From positions 1-38,255 of the IMG/VR virus record IMGVR_UViG_3300031825_000378: DNA of 38,255 nt; one strand, written 5' to 3'. Below the pieces are notes generated by a model. The model searched no databases, was not told where the DNA came from, and saw nothing but the letters and a program-made list of their open reading frames with translations. Below are positions 15,763 to 24,507 of this stretch, piece by piece. Both the position numbers and the translations under genes were made by a program. The stretch is from a virus. Position 1 is the first letter of the stretch. Every line of letters begins with the position of its first letter.

Positions 15763-15790
15763 GAAAAAGAAAAGCCACCCGGAGGCGGCT
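15763..15790 (-). terminator. hairpin with U-tract upstream of sheath gene
   Basis: Minus-strand stem AGCCGCC/GGTGGCT (one mismatch) with UCCG loop, then TTTTCTTTTTC. It separates the tail-terminator gene from the sheath gene. Confidence 0.65.
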
Positions 15791-15809
15791 GAATACGGTG
15801 CTTTGGGGC

Positions 15810-16394
15810 TTATGGGACGGAGTCCACTACCGCCCCGCCGGCCTCGGTGTGCGTCGTCGTCTCCGCGCTCAAAAGGTTGAGAACGGAATAGGTGCGGCTG
15901 ATCTTCCGACGCAGAAAAATGATCAAGTCATAGCGGCGAACCCATACGTTGTTGACCAACTCCGGCACCGCTCGAATCGGACCAGTGCCGATCACGGCCA
16001 TTTCTCGCAGACCCAGCGCCTCACGGTTCTGAGGGATACCCACGCCATCAGCCAGTGCTTGGGCCCGCATCTTCGCCTGAGCCCCATAGAACGTACACAG
16101 CAGCTCGATGTCCTGATGCCGCCAGTAGATGTCTCGCCCATCGCCGGCTGGATCGTGCAAGATCGCCGGCGATGCGTCGGGAGTCTGGTCAGAGATTCCA
16201 ATAGCGCACCAGTTTTCGTCTGGGCTCGGCGGCTGCTTCGGCGTTGTGGGCTGCCAGCGCGGACGGACAGCTCCCTCTGGCAACCCGGAGATACCCCTGA
16301 CCATCTGGCTCAGAAGCCGATCCAGCTCCAGATCTTCCTCGGGCGGCGTCGCGGCGGCTGGTGAGAGATAGCCTCCCGTGGAACTGTCGGTCAT
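15810..16394 (-). CDS. tail terminator / neck protein (gp12-like)
   Basis: A 194-aa protein located between head-tail connectors and sheath. The segment [20 protein letters not shown] followed by [15 protein letters not shown] fits the phage neck/terminator family seen in DUF3383 phages. It would cap the tube at the head-proximal end. The assignment rests on position and general similarity. Confidence 0.7.
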   Translation of the reverse strand: MTDSSTGGYLSPAAATPPEEDLELDRLLSQMVRGISGLPEGAVRPRWQPTTPKQPPSPDENWCAIGISDQTPDASPAILHDPAGDGRDIYWRHQDIELLCTFYGAQAKMRAQALADGVGIPQNREALGLREMAVIGTGPIRAVPELVNNVWVRRYDLIIFLRRKISRTYSVLNLLSAETTTHTEAGGAVVDSVP

Positions 16395-16397
16395 AGC

Positions 16398-16772
16398 TCA
16401 CCCGGTGAAAGGGGTCTTCAAGTCGCAGGTAGCGCAGACGAAGCCGCGCCCAAAATGCGAATAGTCATTGACGTTAACCACCGTGTAGGTACGTCCCTGC
16501 CACACGATCTCGTCCGCGTCCTGGCCTGCACTGCCATCCGACAGACGAAAGATCGTGTGGACCGTTATCGAGCCGACGATGCGCGACCCGTCTGCATTGC
16601 GATGCAGGAGGTCGCCTTTGTCGCTGGTCACGACCGCGGCAAATGGCTGTGCGGTTGCCGTGTTGGTGGCGATCCCGTCAGCGTCAATGGTCTGGGCCAT
16701 CCGATTGCAGACCAGGCCGGTATCCATGAAGTCCGGATCAAGCAGAACGTCGGAGACATCAAGAAGCGCCAT
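16398..16772 (-). CDS. head-tail connector protein
   Basis: A 124-aa beta-rich protein (MALLDVSDVLLDPDFMDTG, then QGRTYTVVNVNDYSHFGRGF) in the neck gene cluster. The fold and place fit stopper or adaptor proteins of phage necks. It lies 2 nt after the gp10-like gene and 3 nt before the terminator gene. Confidence 0.65.
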   Translation of the reverse strand: MALLDVSDVLLDPDFMDTGLVCNRMAQTIDADGIATNTATAQPFAAVVTSDKGDLLHRNADGSRIVGSITVHTIFRLSDGSAGQDADEIVWQGRTYTVVNVNDYSHFGRGFVCATCDLKTPFTG

Positions 16773-16774
16773 CG

Positions 16775-17254
16775 CTATCCCTTCTTTCGAACTACATGGG
16801 TAATCGAGTTTCGGTACTGAGCGGTGTCGACCAGCGTGTTCTCGCGCGTCACGCCTCGCCGGCGCCGATCGGCAAGCGTCCGCTCGGAAAGCGCCGGCTG
16901 AACGTTGCTGTTGATCTTCGCCTTGACCGCGCTTGCCGCCACGATCCCGGCCCGGTTCAGACGGGTATCCACCATCTGCACATCACCGTCAAGCGCAGCA
17001 TTTACGCCGGCTTGTAGTTCGGGTTCGACCTTGGGACGCGCGTCCTGCACGCCTGGCAGTAGATGCGGCCGCGGCGGCAGGTTGTTCGCCGGAGAGCCAT
17101 GCTCCAGGATGTAGCCGATCTGGGCGTTAGACAGCGGGCCTTCCTTACGGTCTGGCGCGCTATCGGGAACACCAACCAGGACCTGCTTCTTGACCAGCTC
17201 GTTGATCGAGGCCAAGACGCCACCCAGGCGATCGACTCGGAACTTCCCGCTCAT
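16775..17254 (-). CDS. HK97 gp10-like neck protein
   Basis: A 159-aa basic protein with GYILEHGSPANNLPPRPHL, the conserved HGSP.N.PPRP motif of virion neck/assembly proteins. Its ATG overlaps the DUF4054 gene's end region (ATGA). The family is thought to act in head-tail joining. Confidence 0.75.
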   Translation of the reverse strand: MSGKFRVDRLGGVLASINELVKKQVLVGVPDSAPDRKEGPLSNAQIGYILEHGSPANNLPPRPHLLPGVQDARPKVEPELQAGVNAALDGDVQMVDTRLNRAGIVAASAVKAKINSNVQPALSERTLADRRRRGVTRENTLVDTAQYRNSITHVVRKKG

Positions 17255-17634
17255 AGCTGCACGCCTCCAGCGCCGAACAACCGCGCCAACTGCAGAAACC
17301 GGATCCCGTAGGTGGTCAGGTTCCAGAACCCGCCGTCCTCAAGCGCGACCGAGCCCGCGTCATATCCGACGCTGACCTTGTCAACCGCCTTGGACGTTAC
17401 CGGCCCCTTCACGGCGCCCGGAATCGCCCCAACGCTGCCCGCCAGATCGTTCTGCCGACCGATTGCCAAATGGTGCGCGACGAACAGCTCGATCGCGTAG
17501 GGCAGCATTTCTCCCCACCGGCACTCAGGAAGCAGCTTTTCCGCCACCCGAAGGTAGAAATCGACCTGCGAATCCGGGTAGATCAGCTGGTCCGAGAACT
17601 CAGGAAAGTCCTGGCGGAAGGTGGCTGCATCCAT
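17251..17634 (-). CDS. head-tail adaptor, DUF4054 family
   Basis: A 127-aa protein with the DUF4054 features: an N-terminal DAATFRQDFPEFSDQLIYPD, a helical YAIELFVAHHLAIG and GPVTSKAVDKVSVGYDAGS. The family docks on the portal. It heads the neck gene block after the capsid genes. Confidence 0.85.
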   Translation of the reverse strand: MDAATFRQDFPEFSDQLIYPDSQVDFYLRVAEKLLPECRWGEMLPYAIELFVAHHLAIGRQNDLAGSVGAIPGAVKGPVTSKAVDKVSVGYDAGSVALEDGGFWNLTTYGIRFLQLARLFGAGGVQL

Positions 17635-17643
17635 TGTGCGTCT

Positions 17644-18006
17644 CTATTTGGTGGGTTTCGTCTTGCCTGCGGCGCCCTGATCGGCATTGTCTGCCGCCTG
17701 CTCGCGCTGGGCCACGGCCTTTTCGCGTTCGTCCAGGCTGGCCTCGCGCTTATCGGCCGCCTGCTCGCGCTGGGCGACCTTCAACTCGGCATCCTGAAGC
17801 ACCTTGGCGCGCGCGTCCAGCTCCGAAAGCAACGCATCCGCCGCGGCACTCGTGTCCGGGTCCAGCGCCGGCTCGTCGCCGACGTGCGCCTTCACATACC
17901 AGTGGCTGGCGGTTTCGGCGTCCACGGTGTGGTTGCCGACCGTGAAATGCCGCTTTTCCCCGCCCAGCTGCAGCGTGAATTCGCGGTTGACGTAGATTTT
18001 CGGCAT
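17644..18006 (-). CDS. small structural-region protein with coiled coil
   Basis: A 120-aa protein. Residues 1-45 form a compact beta-rich part (MPKIYVNREFTLQLGGEKRH, then HTVDAETASHWYVKAHVG); residues about 55-110 are a coiled coil with repeats EQAADKREASLDEREK and AQREQAADN. AAGGAG precedes the ATG. Such proteins are common after the major capsid gene in DUF2184 phages; function is not established. Confidence 0.7.
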   Translation of the reverse strand: MPKIYVNREFTLQLGGEKRHFTVGNHTVDAETASHWYVKAHVGDEPALDPDTSAAADALLSELDARAKVLQDAELKVAQREQAADKREASLDEREKAVAQREQAADNADQGAAGKTKPTK

Positions 18007-18016
18007 GCCGTTCTCC

Positions 18017-19039
18017 TTAGATGCCGTCGCGGTAGCCCAGCGTTTCCGGGTACACAAATTCGACGGCGCCCAGACGGCCGAAGTAGGTCGTCATCTGGTA
18101 GATGCTGCGGTATTCCAGCGGAGTACGCTGCAGAGGCACCAGCGGGAAGCGCACGCGCTGCTGGTCTTGCGTGTAGACCATCATGCGGTTGGCGTTGCTG
18201 GCGCCGCGCTGATACAGCCACTTCAGCGGCTGGATGTCCAGCGGCCGGCCGTTGACGCTGTTGGCTAGGCTGTTCTGGCGCAGGAATTCCAGCACCGAGA
18301 TATTGCCAGCGCTGGACACCAGCGTACCGACCAGCTTGGAATACTGGATCGGCGGCAGCAGCAGCTTGCTGGGGCAGATCGCATAGCCGGATGCGGCCCA
18401 AGTGCTGTTGATCAGCTCGTTCACGTCGTCCAGCATCTGCTGCGGCGTGGCCGTGGCCCAGTTGCCCGTCTGCGCATTGCTGGAGTTCGTGACCTTCGGG
18501 CTGTTGACCAGACCGTACAGGCCCAGCGTGGCGTCACCGATATAGACCTGCTCATCGATGTCCATGTTGTGCTTGAGCTGCATGCCGGCGTACTTCTGCT
18601 GGTCGACGGGTCGGCCCAGCTTCTGCGCAGACTCCAGCTCGGGGATGGTCCAGCCCAGTTCCATGCCCCACAGGGTCAGGGGGCTGGCCGTCTTGCCGAT
18701 GTCCAGCGCCAGGCCCTGGATGGAGTTGGCGTCCTTGCCGATCCAGCTCTTGCCAGTGGGCGACGGGCCGCCCGCAGCGGCAAAGCTGGAATTGGTGAAC
18801 GACGAGGTTTCGTCGGCGATGGACACGTCCTCACGCAGGTCGATGTCGCGGGACCAGGTCACGGACGCCAGCGGCGCGTGCAGCGTCTGGTCGAGGCGTT
18901 CAAGTTCGCCGATGAGGAAGGCACCGGCCGAGTCGATCGTCTGGCGGTCGAAAGTGATCATGCTGTCCGTGGTCCGGGCACGCGTCAGACGGCGAGTCGC
19001 ATCCATCACGGCCGCCAGTTCGGTTTTGCTCAGGTTCAT
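18017..19039 (-). CDS. major capsid protein, DUF2184 family
   Basis: A 340-aa HK97-fold capsid protein of the DUF2184 type: YGLVNSPKVTNSSNA, NELINSTWAASGYAICPSKL and the C-terminal QRTPLEYRSIYQMTTYFGRL are typical. It follows protease-scaffold and cement genes in the usual order. GGAG lies before the ATG, which is 18 nt from a hairpin/U-tract. Confidence 0.9.
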   Translation of the reverse strand: MNLSKTELAAVMDATRRLTRARTTDSMITFDRQTIDSAGAFLIGELERLDQTLHAPLASVTWSRDIDLREDVSIADETSSFTNSSFAAAGGPSPTGKSWIGKDANSIQGLALDIGKTASPLTLWGMELGWTIPELESAQKLGRPVDQQKYAGMQLKHNMDIDEQVYIGDATLGLYGLVNSPKVTNSSNAQTGNWATATPQQMLDDVNELINSTWAASGYAICPSKLLLPPIQYSKLVGTLVSSAGNISVLEFLRQNSLANSVNGRPLDIQPLKWLYQRGASNANRMMVYTQDQQRVRFPLVPLQRTPLEYRSIYQMTTYFGRLGAVEFVYPETLGYRDGI

Positions 19040-19057
19040 GTTTGCTCCGTAGGGGCG

Positions 19058-19082
19058 AAAAAAAGGCCACCCGAAGGTGGCC
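19058..19082 (-). terminator. cUUCGg hairpin with U-tract upstream of capsid gene
   Basis: Minus-strand perfect 7-bp stem GGCCACC/GGTGGCC, UUCG loop, seven T. It stands between the cement gene stop and the major capsid ATG. Confidence 0.75.
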
Positions 19083-19099
19083 CGTTCCCGTGATGGGGA

Positions 19100-19585
19100 T
19101 CAGTTGCGGAAGGAGATCTCGACGTTGCCGTCCGCGTCGGCGGCCGACAGGAAGATGGCATTGATGGCGACGGTGTTGGTGCTGTCGGCTGCACCTTCGA
19201 AGCCGCCCAGCGGCTTGCCGGAGGCCGCAGCGGCCACGCGCACATAGACCGGGGCACCCGCCGCTACCGTGGCGCCGCCATTCAGCTTCACGGTCATGTA
19301 CCCGCGGCGCAGGACATCGCCCGGGCCGGAAGTGGGCGGCGTCGCCGTGCCCAGGCCATCAGTGCCCGAATTGGTCGGGAACGGCCGGACCAGGACGCCG
19401 TACGCGTCGGTGGCAGCTTCGCCGCCAGCGAAGGGCACGAACTTGCCTGCGGCCATCTTGCCGACCAGGCCATAAGCCGAGAACGGCAGGGACGCGTTCA
19501 GGATCTGGGTCTCAACGACCGAGTTTTCCTTACGGCTGACATCGCCCGGAATGCCGGACGGCATGCGATAGAGATATGCGACCAT
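19100..19585 (-). CDS. capsid cement / decoration protein
   Basis: A 161-aa protein with the start MVAYLYRMPSGIPGDVSRKE and GYMTVKLNGGATVAAGAPVY typical of phage structural cement proteins (DUF2190-like). It would stabilise the shell. AAGGA lies before the ATG. It sits directly upstream of the capsid gene. Confidence 0.8.
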   Translation of the reverse strand: MVAYLYRMPSGIPGDVSRKENSVVETQILNASLPFSAYGLVGKMAAGKFVPFAGGEAATDAYGVLVRPFPTNSGTDGLGTATPPTSGPGDVLRRGYMTVKLNGGATVAAGAPVYVRVAAAASGKPLGGFEGAADSTNTVAINAIFLSAADADGNVEISFRN

Positions 19586-19597
19586 GATTGTGGTTCC

Positions 19598-20326
19598 TTA
19601 TTTGGTGCCCGTCCGGGCGTCCCAGAACTTGCGGTTCTGTTCGTTGATGCTGCTGACCGTGGAGGGCCGGCCGAAATCCCGCGTGGTGATGCCGCTGCGC
19701 ACGCCGGACGCGTTGTTTTGGTGGCGGCGCAGGGCTGCCGCGCCATTGAAGATCGTGGACACGGAGGAAGCATCCATCGTGCCGAACTCCGGCGCGCGGC
19801 CGGCAAGGAAGGGGTCGATGGCGGCGCGGCCCGCGTCCGTCGCATAGGCCGTTTCCAGGGCCTTGCGCTGGCAGGCGCAAACCGCGTCCGCCGTCTTGAC
19901 CTTCTTGCTGTCGTAGGTGGGAAGCTTGATGCCAGGCGCCAGGATCTCAGCACCGGAGCGAACCATGGCCATGTCGCCGGTATAGATTTCGCCCTTGGCT
20001 TCGGAGTTGTGCTCGGCTTCTTCCGCTTCCAGGACCGTGTCCTTGGTTTCCTTCTCTTCGTCCTTCTCGTCCATCTTGGCTTCCATGTCGCCGACGCGCT
20101 TGGTCAGCTTCTGGACAGCGCCCAGGATGGCGTCGAGGGTGGCGCCGTCACCGGTCTTGGCCGACTTGTCGTCGTCCTTGTCCTTGTCCTTGTCCTTGTC
20201 CTTGTCGTCGTCATCGCCGTCAGCGTCCGCCGTTTCCGCGTCCTCGAGCGCTTCTTCAAGCGCGGCCTCGTCCTTGGACTTGAAGGCCGCGCGGATGCGG
20301 TCCCAGGTACTCTTTTTCTTGCTCAT
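19598..20326 (-). CDS. nested scaffold protein from internal start
   Basis: A 242-aa in-frame product inside the protease gene, beginning MSKKKSTWDRIRAAFKSKDE. The internal ATG has its own ribosome binding site (AAGGAAAGCGAT). The product would be acidic and helical with an Asp/Lys linker, then a conserved C-terminal part. This is the lambda C/Nu3 arrangement, where the scaffold is made alone in excess of the protease fusion. Confidence 0.6.
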   Translation of the reverse strand: MSKKKSTWDRIRAAFKSKDEAALEEALEDAETADADGDDDDKDKDKDKDKDDDKSAKTGDGATLDAILGAVQKLTKRVGDMEAKMDEKDEEKETKDTVLEAEEAEHNSEAKGEIYTGDMAMVRSGAEILAPGIKLPTYDSKKVKTADAVCACQRKALETAYATDAGRAAIDPFLAGRAPEFGTMDASSVSTIFNGAAALRRHQNNASGVRSGITTRDFGRPSTVSSINEQNRKFWDARTGTK

Positions 20327-20908
20327 ATCGCTTTCCTTATCTCCGATTGCGCAACGCGGGCCGCAGCGGCCACGCTCTACCAGCGCCGTGTGGTTGCCGA
20401 TGATGTTGCGCTGTACCCCGCGCCCGGGTTCAATCTGTTCGTAGTCCGCGTCGTAGCCGCAGGAAACCTCGCGGATTAGCTTCTTCCCTGGTTCCTTAGG
20501 GTCGAATCGCACCGCATCGATGGCCGCGCGGTCTGTAATCAACATGTCGGCCAGGATGAAATCCGCGTCCACACCCTCGCCGCGGCGAACGTTCTGGGTG
20601 ATCCCAACCGCCAATTGCCGCCACGTGTCCGGCGTCACGAACTCGGCGGGGTGGTCCATCGTGACCGGCTTCCCTTCGAAACTGGCTAGGGTCTCCGGCC
20701 GGAATACCTCTTCAGGCGTGCGATCGATGCGGATGATCCCGTCTCGTCCAGCCTCGACCGGCACTTCCCCGTCGGCGTACAGCAGCTCGCCGATGCGCGC
20801 GATCGGTACGCCCTCGCACAGCAGGAATCCGTCATTGGTGACGGACTGCCGCGCGCCCAGGCGTTCGACCGTGTAGAAGCCGCTGGCCATTCGGTCAGTG
20901 GTATGCAT
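19598..20908 (-). CDS. head maturation protease-scaffold, DUF2213 family
   Basis: A 436-aa protein. Residues about 1-180 match DUF2213 (FYTVERLGARQSVTNDGFLL, then FEGKPVTMDHPAEFVTPDTW and IREVSCGYDADYE), a capsid protease type; the MDHP and SCGY segments hold candidate catalytic His and Ser. An acidic DKDKDKDKD linker joins it to a scaffold-like C-terminal half. The start at 20908 has AAGGA at good spacing; an ATG at 20914 overlaps the upstream stop. Confidence 0.85.
   Translation of the reverse strand: MHTTDRMASGFYTVERLGARQSVTNDGFLLCEGVPIARIGELLYADGEVPVEAGRDGIIRIDRTPEEVFRPETLASFEGKPVTMDHPAEFVTPDTWRQLAVGITQNVRRGEGVDADFILADMLITDRAAIDAVRFDPKEPGKKLIREVSCGYDADYEQIEPGRGVQRNIIGNHTALVERGRCGPRCAIGDKESDMSKKKSTWDRIRAAFKSKDEAALEEALEDAETADADGDDDDKDKDKDKDKDDDKSAKTGDGATLDAILGAVQKLTKRVGDMEAKMDEKDEEKETKDTVLEAEEAEHNSEAKGEIYTGDMAMVRSGAEILAPGIKLPTYDSKKVKTADAVCACQRKALETAYATDAGRAAIDPFLAGRAPEFGTMDASSVSTIFNGAAALRRHQNNASGVRSGITTRDFGRPSTVSSINEQNRKFWDARTGTK
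20174..20203. repeat. five GTCCTT hexanucleotide repeats
   Basis: Five exact tandem GTCCTT units (30 bp). On the coding strand they encode alternating Asp-Lys in the linker of the protease-scaffold. Copy number could vary by slippage without breaking the frame. Confidence 0.9.
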
Positions 20909-20910
20909 GC

Positions 20911-21696
20911 TCATTCCTTTGCCAAGATCGGCTCCGCGTAGCACCGGCAATTCCAGATCTCCCCTGGGTGATGCCGTATCCAGTTCGGACGTTTCGCGTC
21001 GCCCTCGTTCACCATGGGCGGGTCAGCCCAGGCGAACACCTTGCCGTTCATCTGCCGATGGCCGGCCCGCACATCAGAATCCCCGGACGTGCGCCAGATG
21101 TAGTGGGTACTGCCGACCGCCTGGGCGCGCGCCTCGGTGAGCTTGGCCGCCGTCCTGGCCACCTCGGTGCGGGCGATCAGAAGCGCGCGGCTCTCGGCCA
21201 CCTCCCCTGAACGCATGATTTCCTTGGCGATCTCCGCGGCGCGCGTGCTGTCCAGCAAAGCCTCGGACGTCAGGACATGAACCCGTTTGGCTGCCTCAAT
21301 CGGAATGCTCTTGATGAGGTCGACCTGTTCAGCCATCAACTGCCGCATCACACGGCCTGTCTCGGCATTGCGTAGCTCCTGCCGCAGTCCCGCCGACAAG
21401 TCCCGAGCTCGCGCCATGAAGGCATCACGGTCGCGCCGGTTCACGTCCGTCACCATCTGCAATGCGGTGGCGCGCGCCCATTCGCTCAATGTCTCCGCGT
21501 AGGCGTTCAGCACGGCCGTCATAGGAGGGATTGCGTTGGGCTCGTCGGGCGGAAACGCGTTGATGATCCGCCCGACGTTCTGCGCCACCCGCTTCAACTG
21601 CCGCCCATATGGCCCCTCAGCTTTACGGGCATTTACTGGGTCACGCCGGCGCGGCTGCTTGCGCCCCTGGTGCTTGTCCCGGGTTCTTCCCGACAT
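20911..21696 (-). CDS. minor head protein, Mu gpF-like
   Basis: A 261-aa protein with the gpF-like C-terminal domain: ALLIARTEVARTAAKLTEAR, YIWRTSGDSDVRAGHRQMNG and HPGEIWNCRCYAEPIL, the Cys pair of this family included. It acts in head morphogenesis next to the portal. The start is uncertain: the ATG at 21696 overlaps the portal end by 56 nt and has only a weak RBS. Longer readings add a portal-overlapping tail of low likelihood. Confidence 0.8.
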   Translation of the reverse strand: MSGRTRDKHQGRKQPRRRDPVNARKAEGPYGRQLKRVAQNVGRIINAFPPDEPNAIPPMTAVLNAYAETLSEWARATALQMVTDVNRRDRDAFMARARDLSAGLRQELRNAETGRVMRQLMAEQVDLIKSIPIEAAKRVHVLTSEALLDSTRAAEIAKEIMRSGEVAESRALLIARTEVARTAAKLTEARAQAVGSTHYIWRTSGDSDVRAGHRQMNGKVFAWADPPMVNEGDAKRPNWIRHHPGEIWNCRCYAEPILAKE

Positions 21697-23092
21697 CGAG
21701 CCCAGGTATGTCGACCTCGCCAGGTTCGGGCGGCTCGTCGTCTGCGGCATCAATCTCTTCCTCGGTGATCGTGGCGAAGACGCCTGTCTTGTGGCCCGAT
21801 TTGCGCAGCTCGGAAAGCGCCGTCTTGCGGCCGATGATGCCCTTGTCGTAGGCGTCAGCAACAGCGGTTTCGACGTCCTTGGCGACTGTCGCCTTCTCGG
21901 TGTCCGTCAGCTGCCAGCAGGAACGGAACTCGAATCCGAACTTGTCGTCTGGCGGCCGGCCAAGGGTCGATCGGTGCACGACATCCAGTAACACGCTCAT
22001 GCCGGCACGCAACTGCTTGTCCTGGCCGTTCGCGACGTTGTCGTAATAGGTACGCAGGTCAGAATCCCCAGAGGCATTCAGCCCGGCCGGAGACTGCCCG
22101 AAGAGGCGCACCAGCGGGATCTGGAGCGCGCCGGAAATCTGCTGGCCGAACTGCAGTAGGACGTTGTCCAGGCCGCTGAACGTGTACTGATGGGCTTCGA
22201 ATTCGTCATCCGCATCCATGAGGGTTATTCCCTCGTTGGACTGAAAGCGTCGAATGAAGTCGATCTGCTTCATCAGGCCAGCCTCGGCCGGGCCACCCAT
22301 GGACAGGATTTGGCGCAAATTCTTGACCTTGTACGTGCGCAAGTGGGCTTTGTAGACCAGCTGCGCGGCCCCCTCGGTCGTGCTGTCGAATGCCAGCAGT
22401 CGGTCCCATAGACGCTCCAGGACCGACTGGCCCCACAAGTTCTCAGCGATGCGCTGCCAGTAAGGCAGCTTCAGGCCCTCCAGGCGGATCACACGGCTGT
22501 AGTGCACGCGCTTGCCAGCCAGCGCCGGCGCAGCGATCAGCACGTCGTAGTATTCGGGCTTGCCCAGGTCAGGGCCGTACTCGCGCACCAGATGCGTCAG
22601 CGACGGCTGTACCAGCCAGCGATCGAGCGGCAGCAGCCCCTTGAACTGGCCTTTGCTGATGGTGTCCAGCTTGAGGGGCGTGCTCACGTCCTGGCCATCG
22701 ACCAGCATGACCGCTATGGCGCCGCCATATAGCCGCGACCACTTCACCGTGTCGCACAAGGCGTCCCATACCTGGAATTGCTCGATCGTCGACTGGATAC
22801 GCTCCACATCGTCCGGGTCAATGTCGCTGGCCAGCTCGATACCCGCGCGCGTCATGTCTTCGGCGACGGCGTCAACGGCCATCCCACAGATCCAGGACGA
22901 CCGATAGGCCGCCTCCATCTGGATGCGGTTGCGGCTGACCAGGTCGAACGTGTAGCGCCCCTGGGACGCCTGGTTGTTCGTCTGGATTCCGACGCGCGCC
23001 TCGATGTTGGCGAAGGAATCGCGGGCCGGCGCGGTGACAGTGGCCGGAGCGTCTTTACGCGCTGCGACCTTTCCGAATGAGCGACGGCCCAT
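21641..23092 (-). CDS. portal protein, DUF1073 family
   Basis: A 483-aa portal with the DUF1073 pattern: YRSSWICGMAVDAVAEDMTR, WSRLYGGAIAVMLVDGQD, and SGALQIPLVRLFGQSPAGLN followed by DLRTYYDNV. It forms the dodecameric DNA gate. The ATG at 23092 has AAGGA overlapping the terminase stop. The C-terminus is acidic then Ala/Pro-rich. Confidence 0.9.
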   Translation of the reverse strand: MGRRSFGKVAARKDAPATVTAPARDSFANIEARVGIQTNNQASQGRYTFDLVSRNRIQMEAAYRSSWICGMAVDAVAEDMTRAGIELASDIDPDDVERIQSTIEQFQVWDALCDTVKWSRLYGGAIAVMLVDGQDVSTPLKLDTISKGQFKGLLPLDRWLVQPSLTHLVREYGPDLGKPEYYDVLIAAPALAGKRVHYSRVIRLEGLKLPYWQRIAENLWGQSVLERLWDRLLAFDSTTEGAAQLVYKAHLRTYKVKNLRQILSMGGPAEAGLMKQIDFIRRFQSNEGITLMDADDEFEAHQYTFSGLDNVLLQFGQQISGALQIPLVRLFGQSPAGLNASGDSDLRTYYDNVANGQDKQLRAGMSVLLDVVHRSTLGRPPDDKFGFEFRSCWQLTDTEKATVAKDVETAVADAYDKGIIGRKTALSELRKSGHKTGVFATITEEEIDAADDEPPEPGEVDIPGLDVGKNPGQAPGAQAAAPA

Positions 23093-23100
23093 GGTTTTCC

Positions 23101-24507
23101 TTATGCTGCGAGTCGCGCCCAGACCTCCAGGCTGCGATCGCGGGGCGCAAAGCACATGATGAGCGCGTCCGCGAGGTTTGGAGACTTGACCGGGCCGCCC
23201 TCACGATTGGGCTTAGCTAGGTCCTTCTTGCTTTCGACCTTCACGCGGCCATTCTGGTCATAGTCGCGCTTCGGGGTTGATAGCTCGTCGATAAGCTTCT
23301 CCAGGTGCGGGCAGTCACTGGATATGCTGATCAACTGGTCATCGGCGAACTTCTCGCCGCGGTGCACGGCGTTGTAGGTGTTGCGGAAGCGATCAGCCAC
23401 TTGCCACCACGCCTGCGCCTTAATATTCGAGAACATGTCCTTGTTCGTCGTGCCAGGCAGATACATCTCATCGGGTTCGAACACTGCCCCGCCCGCATTG
23501 AATTTCTCGTACAGCACGGGCTGGTTGTCGCTTTCCCCGCGACGCGTCTCGTTGATCTCGCCGAACTTAGCCCCGCAGCCAGCCCCTACGCCAATAGAGT
23601 CATAGGTGACGCCTGCGCCGCGCTCACGTGCCGCTGCGTAGGTCCGCGTGCAGCTCTTGAGCAGTTCGTCCTCGGCCGCTTTCCATTCGTCCGCCCAGGA
23701 CACCACCGAACCATGCGCGTAGACGTTCGCGCACTTGTCGTCGCCGCTGTCGGCCACGTCAAAGCCGATCCGCTTGTCGCCCGCGGCCTCAAAGCCAAGT
23801 TTCAGGTGCGCGTCGATCGCGGCCATGATCCAGGCCCGGCGGATGATTACGCCATCGTCACTGTCCCGTGGCACGCCCAGGTACACATGAGCGTACTCGT
23901 CGTAATCCTCGGCCTTCGCCGCCTCGATGATGTCTCGCATCGTCTGCGACAGAAACGGGTTCTCGTCGTAGTTGATTTGGCGCACCACCGTGTTGGGCGG
24001 CGGGTTCAGCACGAAACGCTTGTAGGCGAAGTCGGTCGCCAGTTTGGGGTTAAAGATGATCCAGATCTGTGACCCAGCCTTGCGGATGGTCGGTTCAAGA
24101 ATTTCCCACTGCTCGGCGGTCAGGTTGTGGGCTTCCTCGATCCAGAGGATGTCGATGCCTTCCAGCGACTTGATTTCGTCGATCGAGCGCCACAGACCGT
24201 AGAACAAGAATTCCGTCTTGGTCCTGCGGTGGTGGATCTTGTTGTCCAGGATCCGGAACTGTGGGTTCAGCCCGAATCTCTCGATCTGGGTCTTCAGCAG
24301 CGTGTAGACCGATTCTTCGATCTTGTTCTGGAACTGCCGGACGCAGAGGATGCGGAGCTTGTAGTTGCTGGCCAGGAAGGTGGCGAAGCCCGCCGCGTCC
24401 CAGGATTTCGTGGACGCCCGGCCACCATGCAGCACTCGGTTCCGGGCCGGCGTCTGCCAGAACTCACGCAAAGCCGGGTTCAGCGTAGGACGGTCAATGA
24501 CCTCCAT
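23101..24507 (-). CDS. terL: terminase large subunit
   Basis: A 468-aa packaging motor. The ATPase has Walker A HGGRASTKS (about 27-35) and Walker B DILWIEEAHN (about 119-128); the nuclease has Asp residues in GFDVADSGDDK and TYDSIGVGAG, and near the C-terminus SPNLADALIMCF. It resembles PBSX-type terminases. The ATG at 24507 overlaps the small-subunit end by 14 nt; an upstream TTG at 24519 is possible. Confidence 0.9.
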   Translation of the reverse strand: MEVIDRPTLNPALREFWQTPARNRVLHGGRASTKSWDAAGFATFLASNYKLRILCVRQFQNKIEESVYTLLKTQIERFGLNPQFRILDNKIHHRRTKTEFLFYGLWRSIDEIKSLEGIDILWIEEAHNLTAEQWEILEPTIRKAGSQIWIIFNPKLATDFAYKRFVLNPPPNTVVRQINYDENPFLSQTMRDIIEAAKAEDYDEYAHVYLGVPRDSDDGVIIRRAWIMAAIDAHLKLGFEAAGDKRIGFDVADSGDDKCANVYAHGSVVSWADEWKAAEDELLKSCTRTYAAARERGAGVTYDSIGVGAGCGAKFGEINETRRGESDNQPVLYEKFNAGGAVFEPDEMYLPGTTNKDMFSNIKAQAWWQVADRFRNTYNAVHRGEKFADDQLISISSDCPHLEKLIDELSTPKRDYDQNGRVKVESKKDLAKPNREGGPVKSPNLADALIMCFAPRDRSLEVWARLAA

